From positions 2,981 to 66,980 of the forward strand of contig NZ_CH724127.1 in NCBI RefSeq assembly GCF_000153345.1: 64,000 nt of DNA, given 5' to 3'. Source of the stretch: Neptuniibacter caesariensis. Lineage in GTDB: Bacteria; Pseudomonadota; Gammaproteobacteria; Pseudomonadales; Balneatricaceae. Positions within the stretch are counted from its first letter, which is position 1, and the number at the start of each line of letters is the position of its first letter. Position numbers and translations under genes: made by a program. Shown here in pieces: positions 16,966-26,275 of this stretch. The notes under the pieces are model-generated. The model did no database searches. It saw nothing but the letters and a program-made list of their open reading frames with translations, and was not told the DNA's origin.

Positions 16966-18174
16966 CTAAGGATTACCTTTAGATGGAAGACCTTCGTAAG
17001 CAATTTTCCAGCGCCCACTTTCGAACGTCCAGTATTGCCTTTTTACGGATGAGCCGCTGAGGTTACTACTTTGATAGTCCTGCTTAAATGTCGCTACGAC
17101 TAAGTCAGGGTTATCGGGGTAGCGGTATACGCTAAGATCATTGACACCAATTTTGATGTATTCCTTAGCGCCATTTACACGCTTTTTATAGGTAGAAAAC
17201 TGGGAGAAGTTCCGCTTTCCATCGGCATATGCTTGTGAATAGTTAGCGATATAACGCTGATGATTCTGGCTTTCCCAATCTGAAGCCCAACGTTCAATTA
17301 GCTGCTCAAAGCGCTGACTTTGGGCAACCCAGTCCTGTTTTTCAATCCAGCGAATATTATGACCGACCAACACCGGAGTATTCAGGTAATCAATCTGGGA
17401 ATCCAGTTTAATGAAATCCGGGTTTGTCAGCGAAATACAGCCTTCACTGGCTTTGGGTGGACGGCTGTATGTCTCAACGGGTGACCCGTGCAGCCATATA
17501 CCATTTCCTGTTTTACCCAGACGCTGATCCCAGACGTTGGGGTAATTGATAGGCAAAGCCCCTGAACCGTATCTCGAAGGTAGTTTTTCATCTTCCAGGC
17601 GGTTGGTAATAAAATAAACCCCAAGAGGCGTTTTCAAATCACCCTGTTTGACCTTGCCCGTTCCTCCACGCCCGTATGATGCATAAAAGTCTTCTACCAG
17701 CACAGGTACACCGTTCTGGTTTTCAAAAAGAAACAAACGCGACAATCGGGTATCAACAACGATGACATGCTTCTGGGAAGGAGAAAGTTTCATCATATCG
17801 GCAGGGAGCATATTGCTGGATGGTTTTTCCATATCCATCAGCAAACGTGCTTTTGCCTCTGAAATCAGTCCATCAATTTTGTTTCGGTGGTCCGAACCTC
17901 GAACACTTAAAGGAGACCCCTGAGCCTGCGCCGCAAGAATATCAGCATAAACCAGCTGAGCTAATCGGAAATCGGGGCGCCTTTCTGTCAGCGCTTTCAA
18001 ATCCGATAACGCAGAATCCAATTCATGGCTTTTAAGGTTTTTAAGGCCGCTTAGTAATAATTCTTCGTTGCCTTCAGATAAACCATAGCGATTACTATCC
18101 TCAGCATAAACATTTGCAGATGCAATTGTTGTCGCACTGAGAACAAATAGAGAACTGATTAATCCCTTCTTCAT
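16966..18174 (-). CDS. L,D-transpeptidase (YkuD) with C-terminal NTF2-like domain
   Basis: 402 residues from ATG 18174; that start gives a clean signal peptide (MKKGLISSLFVLSATTIASANVYAEDS), whereas the 25 extra upstream residues would bury it. The YkuD catalytic domain (about residues 125-265) has VIVVDTRLSRLFLFENQNG, TPLGVYFI and the active site LHGSPVE...SEGCISL with the nucleophilic cysteine. The C-terminal part (about 285-400) is the NTF2-like domain shared with its neighbours (LIERWASDWESQNHQRYIANY, YIKIGVNDL, SGRWKIAYE). It acts in the periplasm on peptidoglycan stem peptides or links proteins to them. The next gene downstream encodes the degenerate-ATPase membrane protein. Confidence 0.88.
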   Translation of the reverse strand: MKKGLISSLFVLSATTIASANVYAEDSNRYGLSEGNEELLLSGLKNLKSHELDSALSDLKALTERRPDFRLAQLVYADILAAQAQGSPLSVRGSDHRNKIDGLISEAKARLLMDMEKPSSNMLPADMMKLSPSQKHVIVVDTRLSRLFLFENQNGVPVLVEDFYASYGRGGTGKVKQGDLKTPLGVYFITNRLEDEKLPSRYGSGALPINYPNVWDQRLGKTGNGIWLHGSPVETYSRPPKASEGCISLTNPDFIKLDSQIDYLNTPVLVGHNIRWIEKQDWVAQSQRFEQLIERWASDWESQNHQRYIANYSQAYADGKRNFSQFSTYKKRVNGAKEYIKIGVNDLSVYRYPDNPDLVVATFKQDYQSSNLSGSSVKRQYWTFESGRWKIAYEGLPSKGNP

Positions 18175-18554
18175 TCGCGTTAGTTTCCCCGAAATAACAA
18201 ACCAATGATTATAACGATATTCAGATGTAATTGGACTGTATTTGACCATAAAAAAACAATTTTTCGAATCGATTCATTTTTTTCGTGTTCGCAACACGTT
18301 TTCGACCAGAAAGCCGCGAAGTTTAGATAATTGCTGAACAATCAGCCTTTGTTGCAGACGCAAAAAAGAAAAATAAGTTCCAAAAAAATTGAATTTTCAG
18401 CAACGCACCTTGCCCAAAGATGTGCTATCCAGATTAGTAAGTGATCCAAAAGATCCATATTAAATGAGTAGTACGTAGATACTCTGCATACCCAGCAAAA
18501 GCATCTACGGATAATTGCTTATGTTTTCCTGTAATACAGACGGAGGACCCCGTG
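18175..18554. other. Divergent intergenic region, L,D-transpeptidase to amino-acid dehydrogenase
   Basis: 380 bases without a convincing ORF. It contains a small perfect dyad CGTGTT-CGC-AACACG (18286-18300) in an AT-rich setting. CGTAGAT at 18474-18480 could pair with ATCTACG about 22 bases later, in the leader of the dehydrogenase operon. Promoters in both directions must lie here but none is unambiguous. Confidence 0.5.
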
Positions 18555-19598
18555 ATGTTTAAACAGATGGAAAGCAATCATACCCAGCGTCTGCAGCTTT
18601 TTTGTGATCCAGACTCAGGCTTAAAAGCCATCATTGCCATCCACTCGACATTAAAAGGACCTGCAATCGGTGGATGTCGGTTCATCTCATACAAAAACGA
18701 AGAAGATGCAATTACCGACGCACTTCGCCTTGCCAAAGGCATGAGCTACAAAGCCGCTCTGGCTGGACTACCCCACGGTGGTGCTAAAGCCGTAATTATC
18801 CGCCCTGAAGGTGACTTTAATCGTAGTTCGCTGATGCAGGAGTTTGGTAAATGCGTTGAAAGCTTAGGCGGTGATTATATTACGGCTATGGATAGCGGTA
18901 CCCAGGTGAGTGACATGGACCAAATCAGTAAACATACCAGATTTGTCACTTGTACAAGCGCAATCGGAGACCCTTCCCCTTATACCGCCCAAGGGGTGTT
19001 TGAAGGTATTAAGGCCTCTGTAAAATTCAAATTAAGAAAAGAGTCACTATCTGGAATTCATATCAGCATTCAGGGGCTTGGGCACGTTGGCTTTGAAGTA
19101 GCCAGACTACTTCACAATGCTGGCGCAAAATTGACGGTTGCAGATATTAATCCCGATCCCATCAAGCTATGTCAGAGCCAATTTAATGCAAGAAGCGTCA
19201 ATCCGGAAGATATTTACAGTGTAGATGCCGATGTCTTCTGCCCATGCGGCCTGGGAGCAATTATCAATGATGATACTGTCGCAAAACTTCAGGTCAGTAT
19301 TATTGCAGGATCTGCGAACAACCAGCTTGCGGAAGATCGTCACGGCGATCAACTGGCCGAAAAAGGAATCTTATATGCGCCGGACTTCTTAATTAATTCT
19401 GGAGGATTAATTTTTGTTGCTTCCAGATATGCAGGGCTTTCGCAACAAGCCATCAAAAGCAAAGTACATCATATTGGTTCGGCACTCCACCAGCTCTATC
19501 AGGAATCAATAACCTCAGGCTCTGGCGTTCATCGGGTTGCTAATCGTCAGGCGGAATCCATCCTTGCTGCTGCAGAGAAAATAAATTCAGCAGCCTAA
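18555..19598 (+). CDS. Leu/Val/Phe-type amino-acid dehydrogenase
   Basis: 347 residues of the Glu/Leu/Phe/Val dehydrogenase family. The substrate half shows KGPAIGGCRF, the KGMSYKAALAGLPHGGAKAV segment with the catalytic lysine, and ITAMDSGTQVSDMD. The NAD-binding half has IQGLGHVGFEVARLLHNAG and then DINPD. Length and the GLPHGGAK motif fit leucine/valine dehydrogenases rather than glutamate dehydrogenase. It deaminates branched-chain amino acids to 2-oxo acids, which the next three genes would oxidise to acyl-CoA. GGAGG (18542-18546) serves either GTG 18552 or ATG 18555; the ATG is preferred. pdhA-like E1alpha follows 24 bases later. Confidence 0.9.
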   Translation: MFKQMESNHTQRLQLFCDPDSGLKAIIAIHSTLKGPAIGGCRFISYKNEEDAITDALRLAKGMSYKAALAGLPHGGAKAVIIRPEGDFNRSSLMQEFGKCVESLGGDYITAMDSGTQVSDMDQISKHTRFVTCTSAIGDPSPYTAQGVFEGIKASVKFKLRKESLSGIHISIQGLGHVGFEVARLLHNAGAKLTVADINPDPIKLCQSQFNARSVNPEDIYSVDADVFCPCGLGAIINDDTVAKLQVSIIAGSANNQLAEDRHGDQLAEKGILYAPDFLINSGGLIFVASRYAGLSQQAIKSKVHHIGSALHQLYQESITSGSGVHRVANRQAESILAAAEKINSAA

Positions 19599-19622
19599 TC
19601 CTTAACTTTTCAGGAGATGGCT

Positions 19623-20705
19623 ATGAATACTCAGAACCACTTACAGTTCCTTGATTGCGAAGGCGTACCCACTCAGGCACTCCCCAAGTGGGCTGAAGAG
19701 CCTGACTGGTTTCTTAAATGCTACCACTTCATGGTTCTGGCCCGACAGTTCGACACAAAGGCTATTGCACTACAACGCACAGGACAATTAGGCACTTACG
19801 CATCGCTGCTTGGCTCTGAGGGTATAGACGTACCCGTTGCGCTCAGCATGCAGAGTGATGATGTTCTGGTGCCTTACTACCGCAACCATGCCTGCCAGAT
19901 AATCCGCGGGCTCCCACTTGAAGACGCCTTTCTATATTGGGGGGGAGATGAACGGGGTAATGCCGCCATAGAGATGGGTAAGGACTTTCCAAATGCAGTC
20001 CCTATCGCTACACAGTCATTACATGCCTGTGGAGTCGCAACCGCTATGAAGATTAACAATCTCAAACAAGCGACGGTGACTTTTATAGGGGACGGGGGCA
20101 CCTCCAAAGGCGACTTTATGGAAGCCCTTAACATTGCTGGCGTATGGCACCTTCCGGTCGTTTTTATCATTAACAATAATCAATGGGCTATTTCTGTACC
20201 CCGAGAGATTCAAAGTGCGGCCAACGCCCTGGCTGATAAAGCCATTGCCGCAGGCATACCTGGAATTCAGGTAGATGGTAATGATGTGATCGCTATGCGT
20301 GAAGCAACCAATCAAGCGTTGCAGCGTGCCTATGAGGGTAAAGGACCTACCCTGATTGAGGCGGTTAGCTACCGGCTTTGCGACCATACCACTGCTGATG
20401 ATGCGACCCGTTACCGTGACAATGACGAGTTAAAGGCTGCATGGCACAGGGAGCCTATTAAACGGTTGCGCGGCCATATGGTCAATCAGGGTTGGTGGGA
20501 TGAAGAGAAAGAGAAAGCGCTTCTCCATGAAATTAATAAGACCGTGCAAAAGTCAGCAGACAACTACATAAAGATGGCGCCACAAGCAGTTGAATCATTT
20601 TTTGATCATATGTATGCCGAACTCCCTGAACACCTTGTAGAACAGCGTGATTGGGCTGTGGTGAAAGCAATGCCTGGTGGCAGCCATCATCAGGAAGGAG
20701 AATGA
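19623..20705 (+). CDS. 2-oxoacid dehydrogenase E1 component, alpha subunit (branched-chain/pyruvate type)
   Basis: 360 residues. The thiamine-pyrophosphate motif (TFIGDGGTSKGDFMEALNIAGVW...INNNQWAI) is complete, and the SYRLCDHTTADDATRYR segment is the phosphorylation-loop region typical of alpha subunits of alpha2beta2 E1. AGGAG abuts the ATG at 19617 but is six bases before the ATG at 19623, so the latter is chosen. Together with the beta subunit it decarboxylates 2-oxo acids and acylates the lipoyl group of E2. The stop overlaps the region of the E1beta start (ATGATCATG), indicating coupling. The dehydrogenase just upstream points to branched-chain substrates. Confidence 0.92.
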   Translation: MNTQNHLQFLDCEGVPTQALPKWAEEPDWFLKCYHFMVLARQFDTKAIALQRTGQLGTYASLLGSEGIDVPVALSMQSDDVLVPYYRNHACQIIRGLPLEDAFLYWGGDERGNAAIEMGKDFPNAVPIATQSLHACGVATAMKINNLKQATVTFIGDGGTSKGDFMEALNIAGVWHLPVVFIINNNQWAISVPREIQSAANALADKAIAAGIPGIQVDGNDVIAMREATNQALQRAYEGKGPTLIEAVSYRLCDHTTADDATRYRDNDELKAAWHREPIKRLRGHMVNQGWWDEEKEKALLHEINKTVQKSADNYIKMAPQAVESFFDHMYAELPEHLVEQRDWAVVKAMPGGSHHQEGE

Positions 20706-20707
20706 TC

Positions 20708-21691
20708 ATGAAACATTCAGTTTGCCTTCTGGAAGCAGTAAATCTTGCACTGGCCTCAGAAATGCGCCGAGATGACAGCATTGTACTTCTCGGGGAGGAT
20801 ATCGGTGTTAACGGTGGCGTATTCAGAGCTACCGCAAGCTTACGCGAAGAGTTTGGCCTAAAAAGAGTCATGGACACACCTCTGGCTGAAACCATGATTG
20901 CCGGCTTGACGGTGGGTATGTCAACACAAGGCTTGAAGCCTGTCGCTGAAATTCAGTTCATGGGGTTTATCTTCCCAGCGCTTGAACACATCATCTGTCA
21001 TGCAGCTCGTATGCGTAATCGGACACGTAGTCGTTTAAGTTGTCCTATGGTTATTCGTGCTCCGTTTGGCGGGGGTATTCATGCTCCTGAACACCACTCT
21101 GAAAGTACTGAAACATTACTGGCTCACATTCCTGGCTTAAAAGTCGTTATTCCTTCCTCCCCTGCCAGAGCCTACGGTCTGCTTCTGGCGGCTATGCGGG
21201 ATCCTGACCCCGTCATTTTTCTGGAACCCAAACGTATCTATCGCAGTGTACAGCAAGAGATTGAAGATAACGGTGTCGAACTTCCCATCGGCAAGTGTTT
21301 CACATTGCGCGAAGGCAGTGATATCACCCTGCTGAGCTGGGGGGCCATGATCACTGAAACATTGGAAGCTGCGGCCGCTTTAAAAGAGCAGGGCATTCAC
21401 TGTGAAGTGATCGACGTTGCAAGTATCAGTCCATTAGACACAGAAACGATCCTTACTTCGGTACGAAAAACTGGGCGTTTAGTGATCATTCACGAAGCCC
21501 CCAGAAACCTGGGGCTTGGGGCGGAGATTGCTGCCACTGTCGCAGAAAAGGCCTTATTAGAATTACAGGCGCCTATCGCACGCGTAACAGGCTATGACAC
21601 CGTCATGCCTTACTTCCGTTTAGAGAATCATTATCTACCTAACACGCAAGACATTATCGATGCGGTTACTCAGACACTGGAGTTCTCATGA
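20708..21691 (+). CDS. 2-oxoacid dehydrogenase E1 component, beta subunit
   Basis: 327 residues, the standard E1beta length: SVCLLEAVNLALASEMRRDDSIVLLGEDIGVNGGVFRAT at the start, then DTPLAETMIAGLTVGMSTQGLKPVAEIQF, the RAPFGGGIHAPEHHSES loop and IFLEPKRIYR, ending with a transketolase C-terminal domain (VIDVASISPLDTETI, HEAPRN). A long upstream extension of the frame overlaps E1alpha and is rejected: AAGGAG at 20695-20700 is seven bases from ATG 20708. The last codon overlaps the E2 start (ATGA). Confidence 0.93.
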   Translation: MKHSVCLLEAVNLALASEMRRDDSIVLLGEDIGVNGGVFRATASLREEFGLKRVMDTPLAETMIAGLTVGMSTQGLKPVAEIQFMGFIFPALEHIICHAARMRNRTRSRLSCPMVIRAPFGGGIHAPEHHSESTETLLAHIPGLKVVIPSSPARAYGLLLAAMRDPDPVIFLEPKRIYRSVQQEIEDNGVELPIGKCFTLREGSDITLLSWGAMITETLEAAAALKEQGIHCEVIDVASISPLDTETILTSVRKTGRLVIIHEAPRNLGLGAEIAATVAEKALLELQAPIARVTGYDTVMPYFRLENHYLPNTQDIIDAVTQTLEFS

Positions 21692-22809
21692 AGTATTTTA
21701 AATTACCCGATCTGGGGGAAGGCCTCCCTGAAGCTGAAATTCTTGAATGGCATGTACAGGAAGGAGACAAGGTTCAGACCGATCAAATCGTTGTATCCGT
21801 AGAAACAGCCAAAGCCATTATAGAAGTCCCTTCGCCTCAGTCTGGCGTGATTGCGCACCTCTTCGGCCAGGCTGGAGATACCATCCATACAGGGGAACCT
21901 CTGTTAGAATTTTCCGGCGAGGATGAAGAAGACACGGGCACCGTGGTCGGCAAAATTCCGGTTGCGTCACAACAAACCCAAAGCGGTGATGATTTTATTA
22001 TCGGCTCACCGACTTCTGGCACTGTTAGCGAATCAGTCAAAGCCACACCCGCTGTCCGTGCTTTAGCAAAACGGCTCAATATCGATCTTGCACAAGTCAG
22101 AGGCAGCGGCAGGAATGGCAGCGTTACACCGGCGGATATAGAGAAAGCCTCAAAAATGGACCAATTACACGGTAAGGCGGAACCCCTTCGTGGCGTACGA
22201 AAGCAGATGGCTCTGGCCATGAGTCGTTCGCACGCTGAAGTTGTGCCCGTCACCATAAATGAGGATGCCAATATTCATGCATGGCCTAAAGGGACAGACA
22301 TCACATTAAGGTTAATCCATGCCATTGCCTACGCATGTGCCAAAGAGCCCGCGTTTAATGCCTGGTTTGACGGTCAGTCACTGAGCCGACGTATACACCA
22401 GAAAATTGACTTGGGTGTCGCTGTAGATACTGAACAAGGACTTTTTGTCCCCGTATTAAGAGACATCGGTTCACGGGATTTAACCGATATCCGTAGTGGC
22501 TTGGATAATCTACGAAACGACGTTAAAGCCAGAACAATCCCTCCACAGGAACTACAGGGAGCCACTATCACTCTTAGCAACTTCGGGACGATTGCTGGTA
22601 GGTATGCTAACCCAATTGTTGTTCCACCGCAGGTTGCAATTATCGGTGCTGGCGTTATTCGGGAGAAAATACTGGCTATCGATAATGAAATGAAAATTCA
22701 AAAAATCCTTCCACTGTCCCTGACCTTTGATCATCGAGCATTAACCGGCGGCGAGGCCGCAAGGTTCTTACAGGCTCTACTGACTGATTTATCACTTAGC
22801 GAGGTATAA
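21688..22809 (+). CDS. Dihydrolipoyl acyltransferase (E2) of a 2-oxoacid dehydrogenase complex
   Basis: 373 residues. One lipoyl domain (1-78) with the lipoylated lysine at residue 42 in VETAKAIIEVPSP, a peripheral-subunit-binding domain (about 117-152, TPAVRALAKRLNIDLAQVRGSGRNG), and a catalytic acyltransferase domain ending in TFDHRALTGGEAARF with the active-site histidine. It accepts the acyl group from E1 and passes it to CoA. It overlaps E1beta by four bases. No dihydrolipoyl dehydrogenase (E3) follows, so the complex must borrow E3 from elsewhere in the genome. Confidence 0.93.
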   Translation: MKYFKLPDLGEGLPEAEILEWHVQEGDKVQTDQIVVSVETAKAIIEVPSPQSGVIAHLFGQAGDTIHTGEPLLEFSGEDEEDTGTVVGKIPVASQQTQSGDDFIIGSPTSGTVSESVKATPAVRALAKRLNIDLAQVRGSGRNGSVTPADIEKASKMDQLHGKAEPLRGVRKQMALAMSRSHAEVVPVTINEDANIHAWPKGTDITLRLIHAIAYACAKEPAFNAWFDGQSLSRRIHQKIDLGVAVDTEQGLFVPVLRDIGSRDLTDIRSGLDNLRNDVKARTIPPQELQGATITLSNFGTIAGRYANPIVVPPQVAIIGAGVIREKILAIDNEMKIQKILPLSLTFDHRALTGGEAARFLQALLTDLSLSEV

Positions 22810-22870
22810 CCCTTTGTAAATTATGAGATTAATGAACAGAAAATTAACGTAAAAATATCGTTTAATTCTC

Positions 22871-22897
22871 TTTACAGCAGAAAATGTGAACTACACT
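22871..22897 (+). promoter_or_regulatory. Possible stationary-phase (sigma-S-like) promoter of the prkA operon
   Basis: CTACACT (22891-22897) resembles the extended -10 of sigma-S promoters; TTTACA (22871-22876) lies 15 bp upstream of its TACACT hexamer. It stands 80 bases before the prkA start. The enteric yeaGH operon is known to be sigma-S dependent, which makes this plausible. Confidence 0.35.
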
Positions 22898-22976
22898 GAG
22901 AGTATCGACGTTTAAGAAAACGATTAAGGAATATCCAAATCCAATAGCAAGACTTGGCTGAATAAAGGTGATTAGT

Positions 22977-24899
22977 ATGAGTATCTTTGACCACTACAAA
23001 GCCCGATATGAGTCTGTGCAACAAGAAGAGTACAGTCTGGACGAGTATCTCCAGCTATGTAAGCAGGATCCATCCATCTATGCGGATGCTGCTGAAAGGA
23101 TGTTGCAGGCAATTGGCGAACCGGAGATGATCGACACATCGACGGATCCAAGACAAAGTCGGATTTTTTCCAATAAGTTGATTAAACGTTATCCTGCATT
23201 CAGCGAATTTTATGGTATGGAAGACGCTATCGAGAATATCGTCTCTTACTTCAAACATGCAGCTCAGGGCCTGGAAGAACGCAAACAGATCCTTTATTTA
23301 TTAGGCCCCGTAGGCGGTGGTAAGTCTTCACTAGCAGAACGTCTTAAGCATTTAATGGAACACATTCCCTTCTTTGCTATTAAAGGCTCACCGGTTTTTG
23401 AATCTCCGCTTGGTTTATTTAAGCCAGAAGAAGATGGCGATATTCTTCGCGAAGAATATGGCATTCCTTCCCGCTACCTGAAGGGTATTATGTCTCCATG
23501 GGCAGTAAAACGTCTTCATGAATTTGGCGGGGACATCTCCAAGTTCCGAGTTGTAAAACTATACCCGTCAATACTCGATCAGATTGCGATCGCTAAGACT
23601 GAACCGGGCGATGAAAACAATCAGGACATCTCGAGTCTGGTCGGTAAAGTCGATATCCGAAAGCTGGAAGATTTTCCACAGCATGATCCCGATGCTTACA
23701 GTTTCTCTGGTGCCTTGTGCCGTGCTAACCAGGGCATGATGGAATTCGTTGAGATGTTTAAAGCGCCTATAAAGGTCCTTCATCCACTTCTGACTGCCAC
23801 CCAGGAAGGCAATTACAACAGTACAGAGGGAATGGGTGCTATACCCTATGACGGTATCCTATTAGCTCACTCTAACGAATCTGAGTGGCAAACATTCAAA
23901 AACAATAAAACCAATGAAGCCTTTATAGATCGAATCTACATCGTCAAAGTGCCTTACTGCTGCCGCGTGACGGAAGAGGTTCGAATCTATGAAAAACTAT
24001 TGGAAAACAGTTCATTAAGCAAATCCCCATGTGCGCCTGACACGTTAAATATGCTGGCTCAATTCAGTGTGCTCTCACGTATGAAAGTGCCTGAAAACTC
24101 CAGTCTTTTCTCAAAAATGCGTGTCTACGATGGTGAAAACCTTAAAGACACCGATCCAAAAGCGAAATCGATGCAGGAGTACAAAGACTCAGCTGGGGTC
24201 GATGAAGCAATGGACGGTCTGTCTACTCGATTCGCATTCAAGATTCTGTCTAAAGTCTTTAACTTTGACCCTTCAGAAGTTGCAGCAAACCCTGTGCATC
24301 TGCTTTATGTCCTTGAGAAAGAGATTGAACAGCAGCAGTTCCCTGCTGAAATACAGGACAAATATCTGGGCTATCTGAAGGAATTCATTGCACCTAAATA
24401 TATTGAGTTTCTTGGTAAGGAGATCCAGACCGCCTATCTGGAATCATATTCTGAGTATGGACAGAATATATTTGATCGCTATGTGACCTATGCGGATTTC
24501 TGGATCCAGGATCAGGAATATCGAGACCCGGAAACTGGCGATATTCTGGACCGACAGGCAATTAATGAAGAGCTGGAAAAAATTGAGAAACCAGCTGGCA
24601 TAAGTAATCCAAAAGATTTCCGTCATGAAATCGTTAACTTTGTCCTACGTGCACGTGCCAACAATAACGGTAAGAACCCATCCTGGATGGGCTACGAAAA
24701 GATGCGTGGCGTGATCGAGAAGAAAATGTTCTCGAACACCGAAGATCTGCTGCCCGTTATCTCTTTCAATGCCAAAGCATCCAGCGACGAACAAACCAAA
24801 CATGGTGAATTCGTAAAACGCATGATCAAACGCGGTTATACCGAGAAGCAAGTACGCTTGTTATCTGAGTGGTATATCAGGGTCAGAAAGTCCCAGTAA
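22977..24899 (+). CDS. prkA: PrkA-family serine protein kinase (YeaG-like)
   Basis: 640 residues, the usual PrkA/YeaG length. The N-terminal AAA part has the P-loop ILYLLGPVGGGKSSLAERLK near residue 105, and the family hallmark segments YPAFSEFYGMEDAIENIVSYFK and the C-terminal kinase-like region (MGYEKMRGVIEKKMFSNTEDLLPVISF). The ATG at 22977 is chosen over GTG 22968 because AAAGGTG sits seven bases before it and the protein then starts MSIFDHY as in relatives. PrkA acts in the cytoplasm in starvation and stress responses together with the two following gene products, YeaH and SpoVR. Confidence 0.95.
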   Translation: MSIFDHYKARYESVQQEEYSLDEYLQLCKQDPSIYADAAERMLQAIGEPEMIDTSTDPRQSRIFSNKLIKRYPAFSEFYGMEDAIENIVSYFKHAAQGLEERKQILYLLGPVGGGKSSLAERLKHLMEHIPFFAIKGSPVFESPLGLFKPEEDGDILREEYGIPSRYLKGIMSPWAVKRLHEFGGDISKFRVVKLYPSILDQIAIAKTEPGDENNQDISSLVGKVDIRKLEDFPQHDPDAYSFSGALCRANQGMMEFVEMFKAPIKVLHPLLTATQEGNYNSTEGMGAIPYDGILLAHSNESEWQTFKNNKTNEAFIDRIYIVKVPYCCRVTEEVRIYEKLLENSSLSKSPCAPDTLNMLAQFSVLSRMKVPENSSLFSKMRVYDGENLKDTDPKAKSMQEYKDSAGVDEAMDGLSTRFAFKILSKVFNFDPSEVAANPVHLLYVLEKEIEQQQFPAEIQDKYLGYLKEFIAPKYIEFLGKEIQTAYLESYSEYGQNIFDRYVTYADFWIQDQEYRDPETGDILDRQAINEELEKIEKPAGISNPKDFRHEIVNFVLRARANNNGKNPSWMGYEKMRGVIEKKMFSNTEDLLPVISFNAKASSDEQTKHGEFVKRMIKRGYTEKQVRLLSEWYIRVRKSQ

Positions 24900-24935
24900 A
24901 GGGCTGAGATCTTTTAAAACCAACATCAGGGCAAG

Positions 24936-24970
24936 GAGCTGAAGTTGCCGGGAATTTGCAACTTCAGCTC
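24936..24970 (+). repeat. Perfect 13-bp inverted repeat between prkA and yeaH
   Basis: GAGCTGAAGTTGC (24936-24948) is the exact reverse complement of GCAACTTCAGCTC (24958-24970), with a nine-base loop. No T-run follows, so it is not a standard terminator; an intercistronic RNA hairpin that stabilises or tunes the operon message is more likely. It ends 18 bases before the yeaH start codon. Confidence 0.85.
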
Positions 24971-24988
24971 TGACACGGGGATAGAAGT

Positions 24989-26275
24989 ATGAGTTACATC
25001 ATAGATCGCCGCCTTAATTCGAAGAAAAAGAGCACGGTAAACCGACAGCGCTTTCTTCGACGCTATAAAAAGCACATCAAGGATGCTGTCGAAGACGCTG
25101 TAAACAACCGATCCATTACTGACATTGATAAAGGCGGGAACGTAACGATTCCACGCAGGGATATTTCTGAACCTGTATTTCATCACGGCGAAGGCGGAAT
25201 AAAGCAAAAAGTCTTTCCTGGAAACAAAGAGTTTGTGGTTGGAGACCAGTTTCAGCGCCCGCAAGGTGGCGGAGGTGGTGGTGCCGGCGATGGTAAAGCC
25301 AGTAACCAAGGTGAAGGGGAAGATGACTTTACTTTCCAAATTGATCAGGAAGAATTTCTCGACTTCATGTTTGATGGCCTGGAACTCCCCTATCTGGTTA
25401 AAAAACAGCTAAAAAATACCACGCAGTACGAAACAAGAAGGGCCGGTTTCACCAACGCAGGCAGCCCGGATAAAATTCATATTGTAAGATCACTAAGAGC
25501 CGCTCATGCCCGCCGTATCGCGTTATCTGGTAAAGAACGCCGAAAAATACGCGAGCTTGAGGAAGAGATGGAGACGTTGCGGGCTCGCCTTCCCGATACT
25601 GATGCAGAAAGCCAGATCCAGCATCTGAAAACTGAAATAGATGAGTTAAAGGCAAAGTTAAAACGCGTCCCATTTCTCGATGACTTTGACATCAAGTACA
25701 ACAATATGATCAAGGTACCGGTCCCTTCCAGCAAAGCCGTTATGTTTTGCGTAATGGATGTTTCAGGCTCTATGACCCAAAGCATCAAGGACATGGCAAA
25801 ACGTTTCTTCATTCTCCTCTATCTGTTTTTGAAACGTAATTACAAGCACATTGAAGTCGTCTTTGTTCGTCACCATACCCACGCCAAAGAAGTCGATGAA
25901 CAAGAGTTCTTCTACTCCCGAGAAACTGGCGGAACCATTGTTTCCAGTGCATTAGATTTAACCGCAGAAATCATTGAACAACGATATTCACCTTCCGACT
26001 GGAATATCTATGTCGCTCAAGCCTCTGACGGTGATAACTGGGATGGGGACTCATCTAAATGCTCTGATGTTCTTAACAGCAGAATCTTAAAAATGGTTCA
26101 GTACTTTGCCTATGTTGAGATAACGACTGGCCCCCACCAGAACTTATGGCACGAATATGAAAAACTCCAGGCCTCCTGGGCCGATAGTTTTGCTATGCAA
26201 CAGATAAGGGAGCCATCTGACATTTTCCCTGTATTCCGAAGCTTGTTTGAGAAAAAAACGGAGGGTGCCGCATGA
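24989..26275 (+). CDS. yeaH: YeaH/YhbH family (DUF444) protein with von Willebrand-A-like domain
   Basis: 428 residues. N-terminal basic region ([25 protein letters not shown]), a glycine-rich linker (about residues 90-115), then a charged coiled-coil-like stretch ([17 protein letters not shown]...[13 protein letters not shown]) and a C-terminal VWA-type domain with a MIDAS-like MDVSGSM motif. This is the partner always found between PrkA and SpoVR. Its biochemical role is not settled; in enterics it functions with YeaG under nitrogen starvation. The stop codon overlaps the SpoVR start (ATGA). Confidence 0.95.
   Translation: MSYIIDRRLNSKKKSTVNRQRFLRRYKKHIKDAVEDAVNNRSITDIDKGGNVTIPRRDISEPVFHHGEGGIKQKVFPGNKEFVVGDQFQRPQGGGGGGAGDGKASNQGEGEDDFTFQIDQEEFLDFMFDGLELPYLVKKQLKNTTQYETRRAGFTNAGSPDKIHIVRSLRAAHARRIALSGKERRKIRELEEEMETLRARLPDTDAESQIQHLKTEIDELKAKLKRVPFLDDFDIKYNNMIKVPVPSSKAVMFCVMDVSGSMTQSIKDMAKRFFILLYLFLKRNYKHIEVVFVRHHTHAKEVDEQEFFYSRETGGTIVSSALDLTAEIIEQRYSPSDWNIYVAQASDGDNWDGDSSKCSDVLNSRILKMVQYFAYVEITTGPHQNLWHEYEKLQASWADSFAMQQIREPSDIFPVFRSLFEKKTEGAA

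Noticed and set aside
23978-23988. GGTTCGAATCT resembling a tRNA T-loop
   Set aside because: It lies inside the well-conserved prkA coding sequence and no acceptor or anticodon stem can be formed around it.
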